From an uncultured Eubacteriales bacterium (GTDB taxonomy: Bacteria; Bacillota; Clostridia; Oscillospirales; Acutalibacteraceae), in contig CAKSIU010000007.1 in assembly GCA_934463265.1 (NCBI GenBank), positions 1 to 48,960 on the forward strand: a stretch of DNA of 48,960 nucleotides, written 5' to 3'. A program made the translations under genes and the position numbers. Positions 17,437-26,405 of the stretch are shown in pieces. The notes beneath the pieces were generated by a model. That model was not told the DNA's origin and searched no databases. It saw nothing but the letters and a program-made list of their open reading frames with translations. Each line of letters opens with the position of its first letter. Within the stretch, counting starts at the first letter, position 1.

Positions 17437-19410
17437 ATGGATATTTCTCAAAATGACCTCGGTCGATTAAAATTATTATCTGAAAAATACCGTAATGTTC
17501 AGTCCGCAGCAACCGAACTCATAAATCTTCAGGCAATAACTAACTTGCCAAAGGGTACGGAGCATTTTATTTCGGACCTGCACGGGGAATTTGAAACCTT
17601 TTATCACATCAGTAACAACGCTTCTGGTGCTATTAGACAAAAAATTGATTACCTGTTCGCTTCTGAACTCGACAACGAAGAACGTGCTAAGCTTTCTACA
17701 CTCATATACTATCCGGTAGAAAAATTAAACGAACTTGCTATAATGGAACTTAATACCAAAGAATGGTATATTATTACTATTAACAGGCTTATTAAAGTTT
17801 GTCGATTTGTCGCATCAAAATATACCAAAAGCAAAGTTCGAAAAGCTCTCCCTGCCAATTTTGTCTACATAATTGAAGAGCTATTGTACAACAGCTACGA
17901 GGACCGCAACAAGGAATATTATTATGTAAATATTATTAATACAATTATCGAAATCGGTCGTGCTGATGCGGTTATCGCGGCTATTTGTAATACGATAAAA
18001 AAATTGGTTGTTGACCACTTGCACATAGTTGGAGATATTTTTGACCGCGGTCCTCGTGCAGATATAGTTCTAGATTCCATTTTAAAACATCACTCGGTCG
18101 ATATTCAATGGGGAAATCACGATATTATTTGGATGGGGGCTGCTTGTGGAAATCCAACTTGTATCGCTGTCGCATTGTGTAATTCTATTAATTACAATAA
18201 TCTGGAATTTCTCGAGGAAGGTTACGGTATTAATTTGCGTCCATTAGCTGTTTTTGCCTCTAAAGTCTATAAAAATTCTGATATTTCTTGCTTCAAAACT
18301 AAAAATATAAACTCTGCCGGAAATTTCAGCTTTAACGATTCTGCGTTAATTGCAAAAATGTTTAAGGCTATCTCGATTATTCGTTTTAAGCTCGAGGGGC
18401 AAACTATTAAACGCAACCCTCAATTTAGCATGGACGACCGCTTGCTTTTAGATAAAATTAATTACGAAAATAAAACTGTGCGTATTGGCGAAAATGATTA
18501 TTTATTGAAAGACACCGATTTTCCTACTGTGAATAAAAATAATCCATATAGGCTGAATACTCAGGAAAACGAGCTGGTAGTTCAATTACGGTCGGCATTT
18601 TTGCACAGCGAAAAACTTCAGCGACATATAAAATTTTTATACACTCATGGAAATATTTATAAATGTTTTAACTCTAATTTGCTTTTACATGGTTGTATTC
18701 CTTTAAATGATGACGGCTCTTTGATGAATTTCAACTTCGATGGCAAAGAATTATCTGGGAAAAATTTTCTCGACTACGCTGAACAAATCGTTAGAGATGC
18801 CTATTTTAATAGAAATTCCGACGAAAATCAAAAAAATTCTGATTTTTTGTGGTTTTTATGGTGTGGAAGATTTTCTCCACTATTCGGTAAAGACAAAATG
18901 GCTACTTTTGAACGTCTTTTAGTAAAAGATAAAAGTACTCATTACGAAACTAAAAATGCTTATTACAACTACACTTACGATGAAAATATTTGCACAAAAC
19001 TTTTGAACTTATTTGAACTTAATGGAGATTATTCTCATATTATAAATGGACATATTCCTGTAAAGTCAAAAGACGGTGAACATCCTGTTCGTGCAAACGG
19101 AAAATTGATAATAATCGACGGCGGATTTTGTAAGGCTTATCAAAAAACTACCGGAACTGCAGGTTATACACTCATTTATAACTCATACGGATTAAGACTT
19201 TGCGCTCACGAACCTTTCGAAGGAATTTTTGAAGCTATAAATAATAACACAGATATCTTTTCAACTTATGTAGTTTCTGAAAAAGTTAATCACAGAATTA
19301 CCGTCGGACAAACTGACAAAGGTGCCGAAATTTTTTCTACTATTCTCGATTTAAAAAAGTTAATATACGCCTATCAGACCGGCATACTTAAAGAAATTCA
19401 CAACAACTAA
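17437..19410 (+). CDS. fbp: Fructose-1,6-bisphosphatase, class III
   Basis: A 657-residue protein of the Firmicute class III FBPase family (YydE/Fbp; usual length about 640-670). It hydrolyses fructose 1,6-bisphosphate to fructose 6-phosphate in gluconeogenesis. Metallophosphoesterase motifs are visible: FISDLHGEFETF (near 37), VGDIFDRGPRADI (near 195), WGNHDIIWMG (near 224) and a C-terminal INGHIPVKSKDGEHP. AAAGGAG lies upstream of the ATG. PEP carboxykinase is also in the window, so both committed gluconeogenic steps are present here. Confidence 0.95.
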   Translation: MDISQNDLGRLKLLSEKYRNVQSAATELINLQAITNLPKGTEHFISDLHGEFETFYHISNNASGAIRQKIDYLFASELDNEERAKLSTLIYYPVEKLNELAIMELNTKEWYIITINRLIKVCRFVASKYTKSKVRKALPANFVYIIEELLYNSYEDRNKEYYYVNIINTIIEIGRADAVIAAICNTIKKLVVDHLHIVGDIFDRGPRADIVLDSILKHHSVDIQWGNHDIIWMGAACGNPTCIAVALCNSINYNNLEFLEEGYGINLRPLAVFASKVYKNSDISCFKTKNINSAGNFSFNDSALIAKMFKAISIIRFKLEGQTIKRNPQFSMDDRLLLDKINYENKTVRIGENDYLLKDTDFPTVNKNNPYRLNTQENELVVQLRSAFLHSEKLQRHIKFLYTHGNIYKCFNSNLLLHGCIPLNDDGSLMNFNFDGKELSGKNFLDYAEQIVRDAYFNRNSDENQKNSDFLWFLWCGRFSPLFGKDKMATFERLLVKDKSTHYETKNAYYNYTYDENICTKLLNLFELNGDYSHIINGHIPVKSKDGEHPVRANGKLIIIDGGFCKAYQKTTGTAGYTLIYNSYGLRLCAHEPFEGIFEAINNNTDIFSTYVVSEKVNHRITVGQTDKGAEIFSTILDLKKLIYAYQTGILKEIHNN

Positions 19411-19426
19411 TTTTTTATTTTTATTA

Positions 19427-19455
19427 TTGCAAATTTCGCCATTTAATGTTATAAT
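19427..19455 (+). promoter_or_regulatory. Promoter upstream of the cysteine desulfidase gene
   Basis: -35 TTGCAA (19427-19432), 17-bp spacer and perfect -10 TATAAT (19450-19455), about 90 bases before the start codon. Confidence 0.65.
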
Positions 19456-19542
19456 TTATAGTACGGTTATATATTTTTAAAATTCTTAGACTTTCAATTC
19501 AATAATGGCTCAATCTAAATTAATTTTTGAAAGGGCGTTAGT

Positions 19543-20850
19543 ATGATTAAAAATGCTTTAAAGGAGAATTTCACTAAAGAAAAGACTGACATTTATTACT
19601 CTTATCTACGAATTTTAGAAGATGAGCTTATTCCTGCTATGGGTTGCACTGAACCTATTTCTCTTGCTTATGCTGCGGCAAAAGCTTGTTGTATTCTCGG
19701 TGATTTGCCAGATAAAATCGACGTTGTGGTCAGCGGAAATATCATTAAAAATGTTAAAAGCGTTGTTGTTCCAAATACTAATGGCTTAAAAGGCATTAAA
19801 GCCGCTGTTGCTGCCGGAATTATTTCTGGTCGCGAAGATAAAGTGCTTGAAGTTCTTTCTGAACTCTCTGACGAACAAAAAAATCAGATTATTGATTACC
19901 TTCAGGACACCATCATTACTGTTTCTCCTGCTGACAGCGACTTGAATTTTGACATTCTTTTAACCCTCTATAAAGGAAGCTCTTATTCTAAATTAAGAAT
20001 TATTGATGATCATACAAATGTTGTTTTAATTGAAAAAAATGGAGAAATTTTATATACACCCGAAAAAATTAATCCTCATGTTGTACATAATAACGATAAG
20101 TTATTGCTTAACATTGAAGATATTTTTAAATTTGCTAATATCGTTGAAATCTCCGATATTAAAGAGCTCATTTCTAAACAGATTCAGTACAATACAGCTA
20201 TCGCCGAAGAAGGCCTAAAAGGTAATTACGGCGCGAGCGTTGGCAAAACTTTATTGTCTATGTACGGAAATGATATAAAAACTCGTGCAAAAGCTAAGGC
20301 TGCTGCGGGCTCTGATGCTCGAATGAATGGCTGCGAGTTGCCTGTTATTATTGTTTCTGGCAGTGGCAACCAAGGTTTGACCGTAAGCGTTCCTGTAATC
20401 GAATATGCAAAAGAGTACAACATCGACAGCGATACTCTGTATCGTGCTCTTGTTTTATCAAATTTAATCGCTATATACCTAAAAAACGGAATCGGAAGTC
20501 TTTCTGCTTTTTGTGGTGCTGTCTGCGCTGGCTGTGCAAGTGGTGCCGCTATTGCTTATTTACTCGGCGGAAATTTGGACGCTGTTTCTACTACCGTTTC
20601 TAATGCACTTGCAATTACTTCTGGAATTGTTTGTGACGGCGCAAAATCTTCCTGTGCCGCAAAAATAGTAAGCTCTGTTGAAGCCGGAATTTTGGGATAT
20701 CATATGTACTTAAATGAACGTAAATTCCTGCCTGGTGACGGTATTTTAGGCGACGATATCGAAAGTACTGTAAAAAATATCTGGCGTTTAGGCAAGCACG
20801 GTATGAAACAGACTGATGTAGAAATTTTAAATATTATGACCGATAATTAA
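19543..20850 (+). CDS. L-cysteine desulfidase family protein (CyuA/UPF0597)
   Basis: A 435-residue protein of the UPF0597/CyuA family, related to the alpha part of iron-sulfur L-serine dehydratases. The conserved MGCTEPISLAYAAA (near 33) and the cysteine motifs CAGCASGAA and CDGAKSSCAAKI near the C-terminus are the expected ligands of a [4Fe-4S] cluster. Characterised members degrade L-cysteine to pyruvate, ammonia and sulfide in anaerobes. AAAGGGCG precedes the ATG. A promoter lies upstream and a small exported-protein gene follows 22 bases after the stop. The substrate is inferred from the family. Confidence 0.85.
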   Translation: MIKNALKENFTKEKTDIYYSYLRILEDELIPAMGCTEPISLAYAAAKACCILGDLPDKIDVVVSGNIIKNVKSVVVPNTNGLKGIKAAVAAGIISGREDKVLEVLSELSDEQKNQIIDYLQDTIITVSPADSDLNFDILLTLYKGSSYSKLRIIDDHTNVVLIEKNGEILYTPEKINPHVVHNNDKLLLNIEDIFKFANIVEISDIKELISKQIQYNTAIAEEGLKGNYGASVGKTLLSMYGNDIKTRAKAKAAAGSDARMNGCELPVIIVSGSGNQGLTVSVPVIEYAKEYNIDSDTLYRALVLSNLIAIYLKNGIGSLSAFCGAVCAGCASGAAIAYLLGGNLDAVSTTVSNALAITSGIVCDGAKSSCAAKIVSSVEAGILGYHMYLNERKFLPGDGILGDDIESTVKNIWRLGKHGMKQTDVEILNIMTDN

Positions 20851-20872
20851 AATTTTTAAGGAGTCCCCAAAA

Positions 20873-21343
20873 ATGAAAAAATTCGTATCTTCCATTTTAA
20901 TCTGTTCAACTTTATTTTCTTGCGTTAATCCGAGTTCCTTTTGTAGCGCGGAAAATAATAAAGTAGTCTCAACTAAACAGGCAAGCCCCCCAAAAACAGG
21001 CAGTAACCTAAGCAAAGCTGATAAAGAAGCTTTAAAAAAAGCTATTTTAGAATTGGCTAACGATAAAAAATTTACAGACCAAGTATTAAAAAATTATGCA
21101 AAAGCTCATGAAGCTCCAACTTGGTTAAAGGTATTAAAAATTCTGTGCCTGCCATTTAAAGCTTGCTGGTATTTAATCAAAAAAGCTTTTGATTACACTG
21201 TAGGAAAAGCTACTGCAGAATTTATCGAAAACACGATTCTTCCTACCATAATAGCAGTCTTGACCGGGTTAGCAATTTATAATAAAGTGCCTTTTATTCA
21301 TAAAAGTGTGGATTGGATTATTTCTCTTACTAAAAAATCATAA
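20873..21343 (+). CDS. Hypothetical exported membrane-associated protein
   Basis: A 156-residue protein that I do not recognise. It has an N-terminal signal sequence (MKKFVSSILICSTLFSC, with a possible cleavage after SFCSA), a Lys-rich helical stretch (residues 48-80), a hydrophobic segment with aromatic residues near 88-105, and a likely transmembrane helix near 123-142. AAGGAG lies upstream. It sits between the desulfidase and queH genes with almost no spacing, so it is probably in the same operon, but the neighbours suggest no role. Confidence 0.6.
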   Translation: MKKFVSSILICSTLFSCVNPSSFCSAENNKVVSTKQASPPKTGSNLSKADKEALKKAILELANDKKFTDQVLKNYAKAHEAPTWLKVLKILCLPFKACWYLIKKAFDYTVGKATAEFIENTILPTIIAVLTGLAIYNKVPFIHKSVDWIISLTKKS

Positions 21344-21344
21344 A

Positions 21345-21962
21345 ATGAAACAGAATAATTATCAAAAAGTACTTTATGATTTATTAACTCAAGTAAAAAA
21401 TTGTTCAAATAAGCCGAGTTTGCTTTTGCACTGCTGCTGTGCTCCATGCAGCAGCTACGTTTTTGAATATCTGGTTCCGTTTTTTAACATTACTGCTTTA
21501 TTCTACAATCCTAATATTTCCCCTAAAACAGAATACGATTTTCGATTAAATGAACTCAAGCGCCTCATTTTTGATATGAATCTTACCTCTAAAATTAATT
21601 TAATTGAAGAGCCTTATGAACTTCAAAAATTTAAAGAAATCTCATTGGGTTTAGAAGATTGTCAGGAAGGTTCATCCAGATGCTTTAAATGTTATTACTT
21701 GAGACTTCAAAAAGCTGCGGTAATTGCGCAAAAATTGAACTTTGATTACTTTACCACTACGCTTACAATCAGTCCTTATAAAAACGCTGATAAGCTTAAC
21801 GAAATCGGTGCCATGCTGGCTTCGGAATACGGCGTAGAGTATTTATTTTCAGATTTTAAAAAGAAAGACGGTTACAAGCGGTCTATAGAATTATCTAAAA
21901 AATACAGTTTGTATAGACAAAATTACTGTGGTTGCAAATTTTCTAAAAAAGTTTCCGTCTAA
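21345..21962 (+). CDS. queH: Epoxyqueuosine reductase QueH
   Basis: A 205-residue protein of the QueH (formerly DUF208) family, which carries out the last step of queuosine synthesis, reducing epoxyqueuosine in tRNA. The family Cys set is present: LLLHCCCAPCSSYVFEYL (near 23), the CFKCYYLRLQKAA pair, and YCGCKFS at the C-terminus; these bind an iron-sulfur cluster and a second metal. The ATG at 21345 is one base past the previous stop, suggesting translational coupling. No other queuosine gene is in the window. Confidence 0.9.
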   Translation: MKQNNYQKVLYDLLTQVKNCSNKPSLLLHCCCAPCSSYVFEYLVPFFNITALFYNPNISPKTEYDFRLNELKRLIFDMNLTSKINLIEEPYELQKFKEISLGLEDCQEGSSRCFKCYYLRLQKAAVIAQKLNFDYFTTTLTISPYKNADKLNEIGAMLASEYGVEYLFSDFKKKDGYKRSIELSKKYSLYRQNYCGCKFSKKVSV

Positions 21963-21966
21963 ATTT

Positions 21967-22004
21967 AATAGACTTACCTTTTTTGTGTAAGTCTATTTTT
22001 TATT
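21967..22004 (+). terminator. Rho-independent terminator after queH
   Basis: A perfect 11-bp inverted repeat (AATAGACTTAC at 21967-21977, GTAAGTCTATT at 21987-21997) followed by a T-rich tract. Confidence 0.85.
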
Positions 22005-22057
22005 TTGAATAATATTCTATTAATTTGCAAAAATAAACTTCGAAAGGATGTGTTTTT

Positions 22058-22504
22058 GTGAAACCTACAGAAAACGAATATTCTAAAATGTCCGACAGCG
22101 CTTCGCCTGCTTCTCCGACGATAAAAAATATCTTTTTGGCATTTGTTTCCGGAGGAATTATCTGCACAATCGGACAATTTTTAATGAATTTTTTTCAGAA
22201 TTATTGCAATTTAAATTTAAAAGATTCTCGTGCAGCAGTATCTGTAACGTTAGTCGGGCTCGGAGCTTTGCTCACTGCTCTGCGTGTGTACGATAACATC
22301 GCAAAACACGCTGGCGCCGGAACTCTTGTGCCAATAACCGGCTTCGCTAATTCAATCGTAGCACCCGCTATCGAATTTAAAAGCGAAGGTCAAGTTATGG
22401 GAATCGGCGCTAAAATGTTCATTATTGCCGGACCTGTTTTAGTTTTCGGAGTCACCGCATCGACTATTTATGGTTTAATTTTGTGGATTTTTAAATTATT
22501 TTAA
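22058..22504 (+). CDS. spoVAC: Stage V sporulation protein AC
   Basis: A 148-residue protein matching SpoVAC, an inner-membrane channel component for dipicolinic acid uptake into the developing spore. Signature segments are FLAFVSGGIICTIGQFL, VTLVGLGALLTAL and PITGFANSIVAPAIEFKSEG, with four or five hydrophobic helices. The start is a GTG at 22058 with AAAGGATG upstream. Usually spoVAC lies beside spoVAD and spoVAEB; here it is flanked by terminators and unrelated genes, so it is an orphan copy. Confidence 0.9.
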   Translation: MKPTENEYSKMSDSASPASPTIKNIFLAFVSGGIICTIGQFLMNFFQNYCNLNLKDSRAAVSVTLVGLGALLTALRVYDNIAKHAGAGTLVPITGFANSIVAPAIEFKSEGQVMGIGAKMFIIAGPVLVFGVTASTIYGLILWIFKLF

Positions 22505-22518
22505 TCAGGCATAAAAAG

Positions 22519-22550
22519 ACACCGCGCGGTATAGTGCGGTGTTTATTTTT
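22519..22550 (+). terminator. Terminator after spoVAC, possibly bidirectional
   Basis: ACACCGC (22519-22525) pairs with GCGGTGT (22536-22542) and is followed by T-rich sequence. It lies between the convergent ends of spoVAC and pckG. Confidence 0.8.
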
Positions 22551-24321
22551 ACCATTCTTCAGATAAATTTTTTTCAAGCTTACATAACTCATTAGTCAAT
22601 TTCTTTGGCAAGTCATTTGCAAACTTTTTATAAAACTCTTTTATCTTCAAAACTTCGTTTTTCCATGAATTCAAATCAACTTCCAGCATTTTTTTGAGGC
22701 TTTCTTTATCAATGTTCAAGCCTTTTAAATTTATGTCATCGACGTTGGGAATGTCCCCGATGGGAGTTTCTTTCGCAGAAATTTTGTCATCACATCTAGC
22801 CAGAATCCACTCGATTATACGGAAATTTTCACCAAAGCCAGGCCATATAAAATTTCCATTTTCATCCGTTCTAAACCAGTTAACACTAAAAATTTTCGGA
22901 GCTTTATCGCCTAATTTTTCGCCAAAACTCAGCCAATGCTCAAAATATTTTCCCATATTATACCCACAAAATGGAAGCATAGCCATTGGGTCATGCCGTA
23001 TAACACCGATAGTTCCAGTCGCTGCGGCAGTAGTTTCTGAGGACATTATCGAACCGACAAAAACTCCATTATTCCAGTTTTTGGCCTGATATACAAGTGG
23101 TACCGTCTGCGCACGTCTGCCACCAAAAATTATCGCTGAAATCGGCACACCATTTGGCTCGTCAAAGCGCGAACTTATACACGGACAATTTTGGGCAGGT
23201 GAGGTAAATCTGCTATTAGGATGCGCACCTTTTTCAGATGAAATTTTGCCATTCCAGGCCTCACCTTTCCAATTAATTGCGTTTTTGGGTGGATTTTCGT
23301 CTAACCCCTCCCACCAAATCGTATTATCGTCCAAATTATGCACTACATTCGTAAAAATTGTTCCGGTTTTTGTCGTCTGCAATGCGTTAGGATTTGATTT
23401 TCCATTCGTACCCGGTGCTACACCAAAAAATCCATTTTCAGGATTAATCGCCCATAATCTTCCATCTTTTCCAATGTGCAACCAGGCAATATCATCGCCC
23501 AAACAGTACACTTTATAGCCCTTTTTACGATAAATTTCCGGTGGAATCAACATCGCTAAATTTGTTTTTCCGCAAGCTGATGGAAATGCTGCTGCAACAT
23601 ATTTTATTTCTCCTGCGGGATTTTCTACACCTAAAATCAACATATGTTCCGCCAGCCAACCTTCTTTTTGGCCCAAATACGATGCGATTCTAAGTGCAAA
23701 GCATTTTTTTCCTAAAAGTACATTTCCGCCGTAGGCCGAATTGACCGAAATAATAGTGTTATCTTGAGGAAAATGACAAATATAACGATTTTTTTCGTCC
23801 AAATTGCATTTCGCATGAAGGCCTCGTATCCAGTCCTCGCTTTGGCCCAATGTAAGCCAAACTTTTTCGCCAACCCGCGTCATAATAGCCATATTTAAAA
23901 CAACGTATATCGAATCTGTTATCTCGACACCAATTTTAGAAAACGGCGAGCCAATCGGTCCCATAGAGTATGGAATAACATACATGGTTTTTCCGGCGTA
24001 ACTGTTTCTTGCTATTTCATAAAGCATTTTATACATTTCTTGCGGAGATTTCCAGTTATTTGTTGGACCGGCTTCTTCTTTTGTGGGCGTGCAAATATAT
24101 GTTCTGTCCTCGACTCTTGCCACATCATTTACGGCTGTTTTATGTAAATAACAACCAGGCAATTTTTCTTCATTTAACTTTATCATTTCTCCGGTTTCGC
24201 AAGCTATTTTCCTCAACTTTTCCAACTGTAATTCCGTTCCGTCAATAAATAATACTTCAGATGGAGTTAAAAGTTTTTTCATCTCGTCGAGCCACTTTAA
24301 TACACTTTTATTCTCAGTCAT
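22549..24321 (-). CDS. pckG: Phosphoenolpyruvate carboxykinase (GTP)
   Basis: A 590-residue enzyme of the GTP-dependent PEPCK family, which interconverts oxaloacetate and phosphoenolpyruvate. The P-loop/kinase motif FPSACGKTNLAML is near residue 250; other conserved segments are PYSMGPIGSPFSKIGVEITD, the metal-binding CLGDDIAWLHIG and IFGGRRAQTVPLV. The length fits the family. It is convergent with spoVAC across a terminator. In fermenting Clostridia this enzyme may run in either direction, so gluconeogenesis or CO2-fixing anaplerosis are both possible. Confidence 0.96.
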   Translation of the reverse strand: MTENKSVLKWLDEMKKLLTPSEVLFIDGTELQLEKLRKIACETGEMIKLNEEKLPGCYLHKTAVNDVARVEDRTYICTPTKEEAGPTNNWKSPQEMYKMLYEIARNSYAGKTMYVIPYSMGPIGSPFSKIGVEITDSIYVVLNMAIMTRVGEKVWLTLGQSEDWIRGLHAKCNLDEKNRYICHFPQDNTIISVNSAYGGNVLLGKKCFALRIASYLGQKEGWLAEHMLILGVENPAGEIKYVAAAFPSACGKTNLAMLIPPEIYRKKGYKVYCLGDDIAWLHIGKDGRLWAINPENGFFGVAPGTNGKSNPNALQTTKTGTIFTNVVHNLDDNTIWWEGLDENPPKNAINWKGEAWNGKISSEKGAHPNSRFTSPAQNCPCISSRFDEPNGVPISAIIFGGRRAQTVPLVYQAKNWNNGVFVGSIMSSETTAAATGTIGVIRHDPMAMLPFCGYNMGKYFEHWLSFGEKLGDKAPKIFSVNWFRTDENGNFIWPGFGENFRIIEWILARCDDKISAKETPIGDIPNVDDINLKGLNIDKESLKKMLEVDLNSWKNEVLKIKEFYKKFANDLPKKLTNELCKLEKNLSEEW

Positions 24322-24399
24322 AAATACGTCATCATCTCCTTAAAAAAATCTTCTAAAACACCCTTTATTTATGTCAATACACGTTAAAAATACAAAATT

Positions 24400-25413
24400 T
24401 TACTTTAATTTTTCAATACTCAGTGTCGCAATCGCATTCAAATTCATTGCAGCAACATTTCCGTGCCGATACTCATAAAATGCCTGCGCTCCCACCATTG
24501 CGGCATTATCTCCACAAAGAGACAATTCCGGCATATAAACCGACCAATTTCTTTTTTTACACTCATCAAGCAATCTTTTTCGCAATAACGTATTAGCTGA
24601 AACTCCTCCCGCAACAACCAACTTTTTGTAACTAAGATTTTCTGCAGCCTTAATAAAATTGCTCAACAGACAGTCCACAACTGCAGCTCTAAACGAGGCG
24701 GACATATCTTCAACATTTATCTGCTCTCCTTTTTGTGCCGCGTTATGAACTTGATTTATTACGGCAGTTTTAAGTCCAGAAAAACTAAAGTCATAATCGG
24801 AATTCGCAACCGTCGGACGTGGCAATTTGTAGGCATTTTCATTGCCTTTTTCCGCGGCCTTGTCAAGATGTATTCCTCCTGGATATGACATTCCCATCGT
24901 TCGCGCAGTTTTATCAAAAGCCTCTCCCGCTGCATCGTCTCTCGTTTGACCTATCACTTTTAAGTCTGTATAATCTTTAACTTCAATTATATGACTGTGT
25001 CCGCCAGAAACTACCAAGCACAAAAATGGCGGCGTTAAATCCTGGTAAGTTATATAATTCGCCGCTATGTGTGACCTTAAATGATGAACCGGTATCAACG
25101 GCAAATTCGAAGACAACGCTAATCCTTTCGCAAAATTTACGCCCACAAGCAAAGAGCCTATAAGTCCAGGTGCATAAGTTACTGCTATTGCGTCTATGTT
25201 TTTTAAAATGCAATTTGCTGCACGGAGTGCCTCATTTGTCACACCAGAAATCGCTTCTATGTGCATTCTAGAGGCTATCTCCGGCACCACGCCTCCATAT
25301 ATTTTATGTTTTTCCACTTGCGATGCCACTATCGATGATAAAACTTTTCTTCCATTTTCAACCACTGCCGCAGCCGTTTCATCACAAGAACTCTCTATTG
25401 ATAAAATTTTCAT
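24400..25413 (-). CDS. tsaD: tRNA threonylcarbamoyladenosine synthase subunit TsaD
   Basis: A 337-residue ASKHA-fold protein that transfers threonylcarbamoyl to A37 of ANN-decoding tRNAs together with TsaB and TsaE. The N-terminal MKILSIESSCDETAAAVVE, the metal-binding VHHLRSHIAA, LVVSGGHSHIIEV and the late VAGGVSANTLLR are all visible. The start at 25413 is set by AAAGGAAA upstream and gives the normal length; the frame is open further upstream but without support. It is downstream of rimI, a very common pairing; tsaB is not in this cluster. Confidence 0.96.
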   Translation of the reverse strand: MKILSIESSCDETAAAVVENGRKVLSSIVASQVEKHKIYGGVVPEIASRMHIEAISGVTNEALRAANCILKNIDAIAVTYAPGLIGSLLVGVNFAKGLALSSNLPLIPVHHLRSHIAANYITYQDLTPPFLCLVVSGGHSHIIEVKDYTDLKVIGQTRDDAAGEAFDKTARTMGMSYPGGIHLDKAAEKGNENAYKLPRPTVANSDYDFSFSGLKTAVINQVHNAAQKGEQINVEDMSASFRAAVVDCLLSNFIKAAENLSYKKLVVAGGVSANTLLRKRLLDECKKRNWSVYMPELSLCGDNAAMVGAQAFYEYRHGNVAAMNLNAIATLSIEKLK

Positions 25414-25478
25414 AAGATTTCCTTTCTCACCTGCTAATCTGAGGGTGGTGCCCCCGCACAAAGAAAAAATACTAAACC

Positions 25479-25928
25479 TCAACTTAAATATCTCGTCATG
25501 ATAATCGCATCCTCTTTTGGATATGAATAAAAATTTTTTCTTACTCCTACCGACAAAAAATTTAATTTTTGATATAGAGAAACCGCATAAACATTAGATT
25601 TTCTAACCTCAAGAGAAATGAATCTTAATTTTTTATCTTGAGCAAAATTCACAAGAGCTTCCAACAATTTTTTAGCAATTCCATTGCCCCTATACTGCGG
25701 AAAAACCGCGATATTAGTGATATACCCTTCGTCCATAACAAAATTCATGCCGGCGTAGCCAAGCACTTTGTTATTTTTATCGACAGCTACCAAAAAATTA
25801 GCATTTTCATTGTCTATTTCTTCTTTTAACGCAACTTTCAACCACGGAACAGAAAAACATATTTTTTCCAACCGCGCGACTTCCTCCAAATGGCACTCGG
25901 ACATTGACTTTATTTCAAATTCAAGCAT
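25479..25928 (-). CDS. rimI: Ribosomal protein alanine acetyltransferase RimI
   Basis: A GNAT protein of about 149 residues. The acetyl-CoA loop QYRGNGIAKKLLEAL is near residue 80, followed by FISLEVRKSNVYAVSLYQKLNFLSVGVRKNFY, a RimI signature. RimI acetylates the N-terminal alanine of ribosomal protein S18. The ATG at 25928 follows GAGG and overlaps the end of the phosphatase gene by 8 bases. Its place directly before tsaD supports the name. Confidence 0.88.
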   Translation of the reverse strand: MLEFEIKSMSECHLEEVARLEKICFSVPWLKVALKEEIDNENANFLVAVDKNNKVLGYAGMNFVMDEGYITNIAVFPQYRGNGIAKKLLEALVNFAQDKKLRFISLEVRKSNVYAVSLYQKLNFLSVGVRKNFYSYPKEDAIIMTRYLS

Positions 25929-26373
25929 TTTTATCCTCATAAGCACTCATAAAATCAGAACTTTCGGCCAAATCACGTAAAGCATCAAAAATTTGGTCTC
26001 TGCAACACTCATAAATGTCTAAACTCCCGCCAAAAGGGTCTGAAATTTGCTCGCCTAAAACAAAAATTTTCTCATTTTTTACGCCTAAATTAATTAAAAA
26101 ATTGCGGTGCAGATTCGTCATCACAACAAATCTATCAATTTGGCCAAGATTAACATCAAAAATGCTTTTAGAAACATGATTTTTCAAATCAACACCTAGC
26201 TTTTCGCAAGCTTTAATCGCATTTTTTGTCGCATTATACGCATTATCAGCAGAAATTCCCGCACTTAAAATATTAATATCTTTCAAATTTTTTCCTCGTA
26301 CAATTTTCTCAAAAAGTCCCGCCGCCATCGGACTTCTGCAAGTATTTCCGGTACACACAAAAAGCACATTCAT
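25921..26373 (-). CDS. ywlE: Low-molecular-weight phosphatase, protein-arginine-phosphatase-like
   Basis: A 150-residue phosphatase with the P-loop CTGNTCRSPMAAGLF at residues 7-21 (CX5R: Cys7 nucleophile, Arg13) and the general-acid loop SDPFGG near 111. The Thr in CTGNTCRS is the residue that in Bacillus YwlE selects phosphoarginine, in place of the Ile of tyrosine phosphatases, so removal of phosphoarginine marks is the better guess. No McsB kinase gene is in the window, so that substrate is an inference. It lies between polA and rimI and overlaps rimI. Confidence 0.85.
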   Translation of the reverse strand: MNVLFVCTGNTCRSPMAAGLFEKIVRGKNLKDINILSAGISADNAYNATKNAIKACEKLGVDLKNHVSKSIFDVNLGQIDRFVVMTNLHRNFLINLGVKNEKIFVLGEQISDPFGGSLDIYECCRDQIFDALRDLAESSDFMSAYEDKNA

Positions 26374-26405
26374 ACAAAAAATTCTCCTATTTAATCAATT
26401 TAAAT

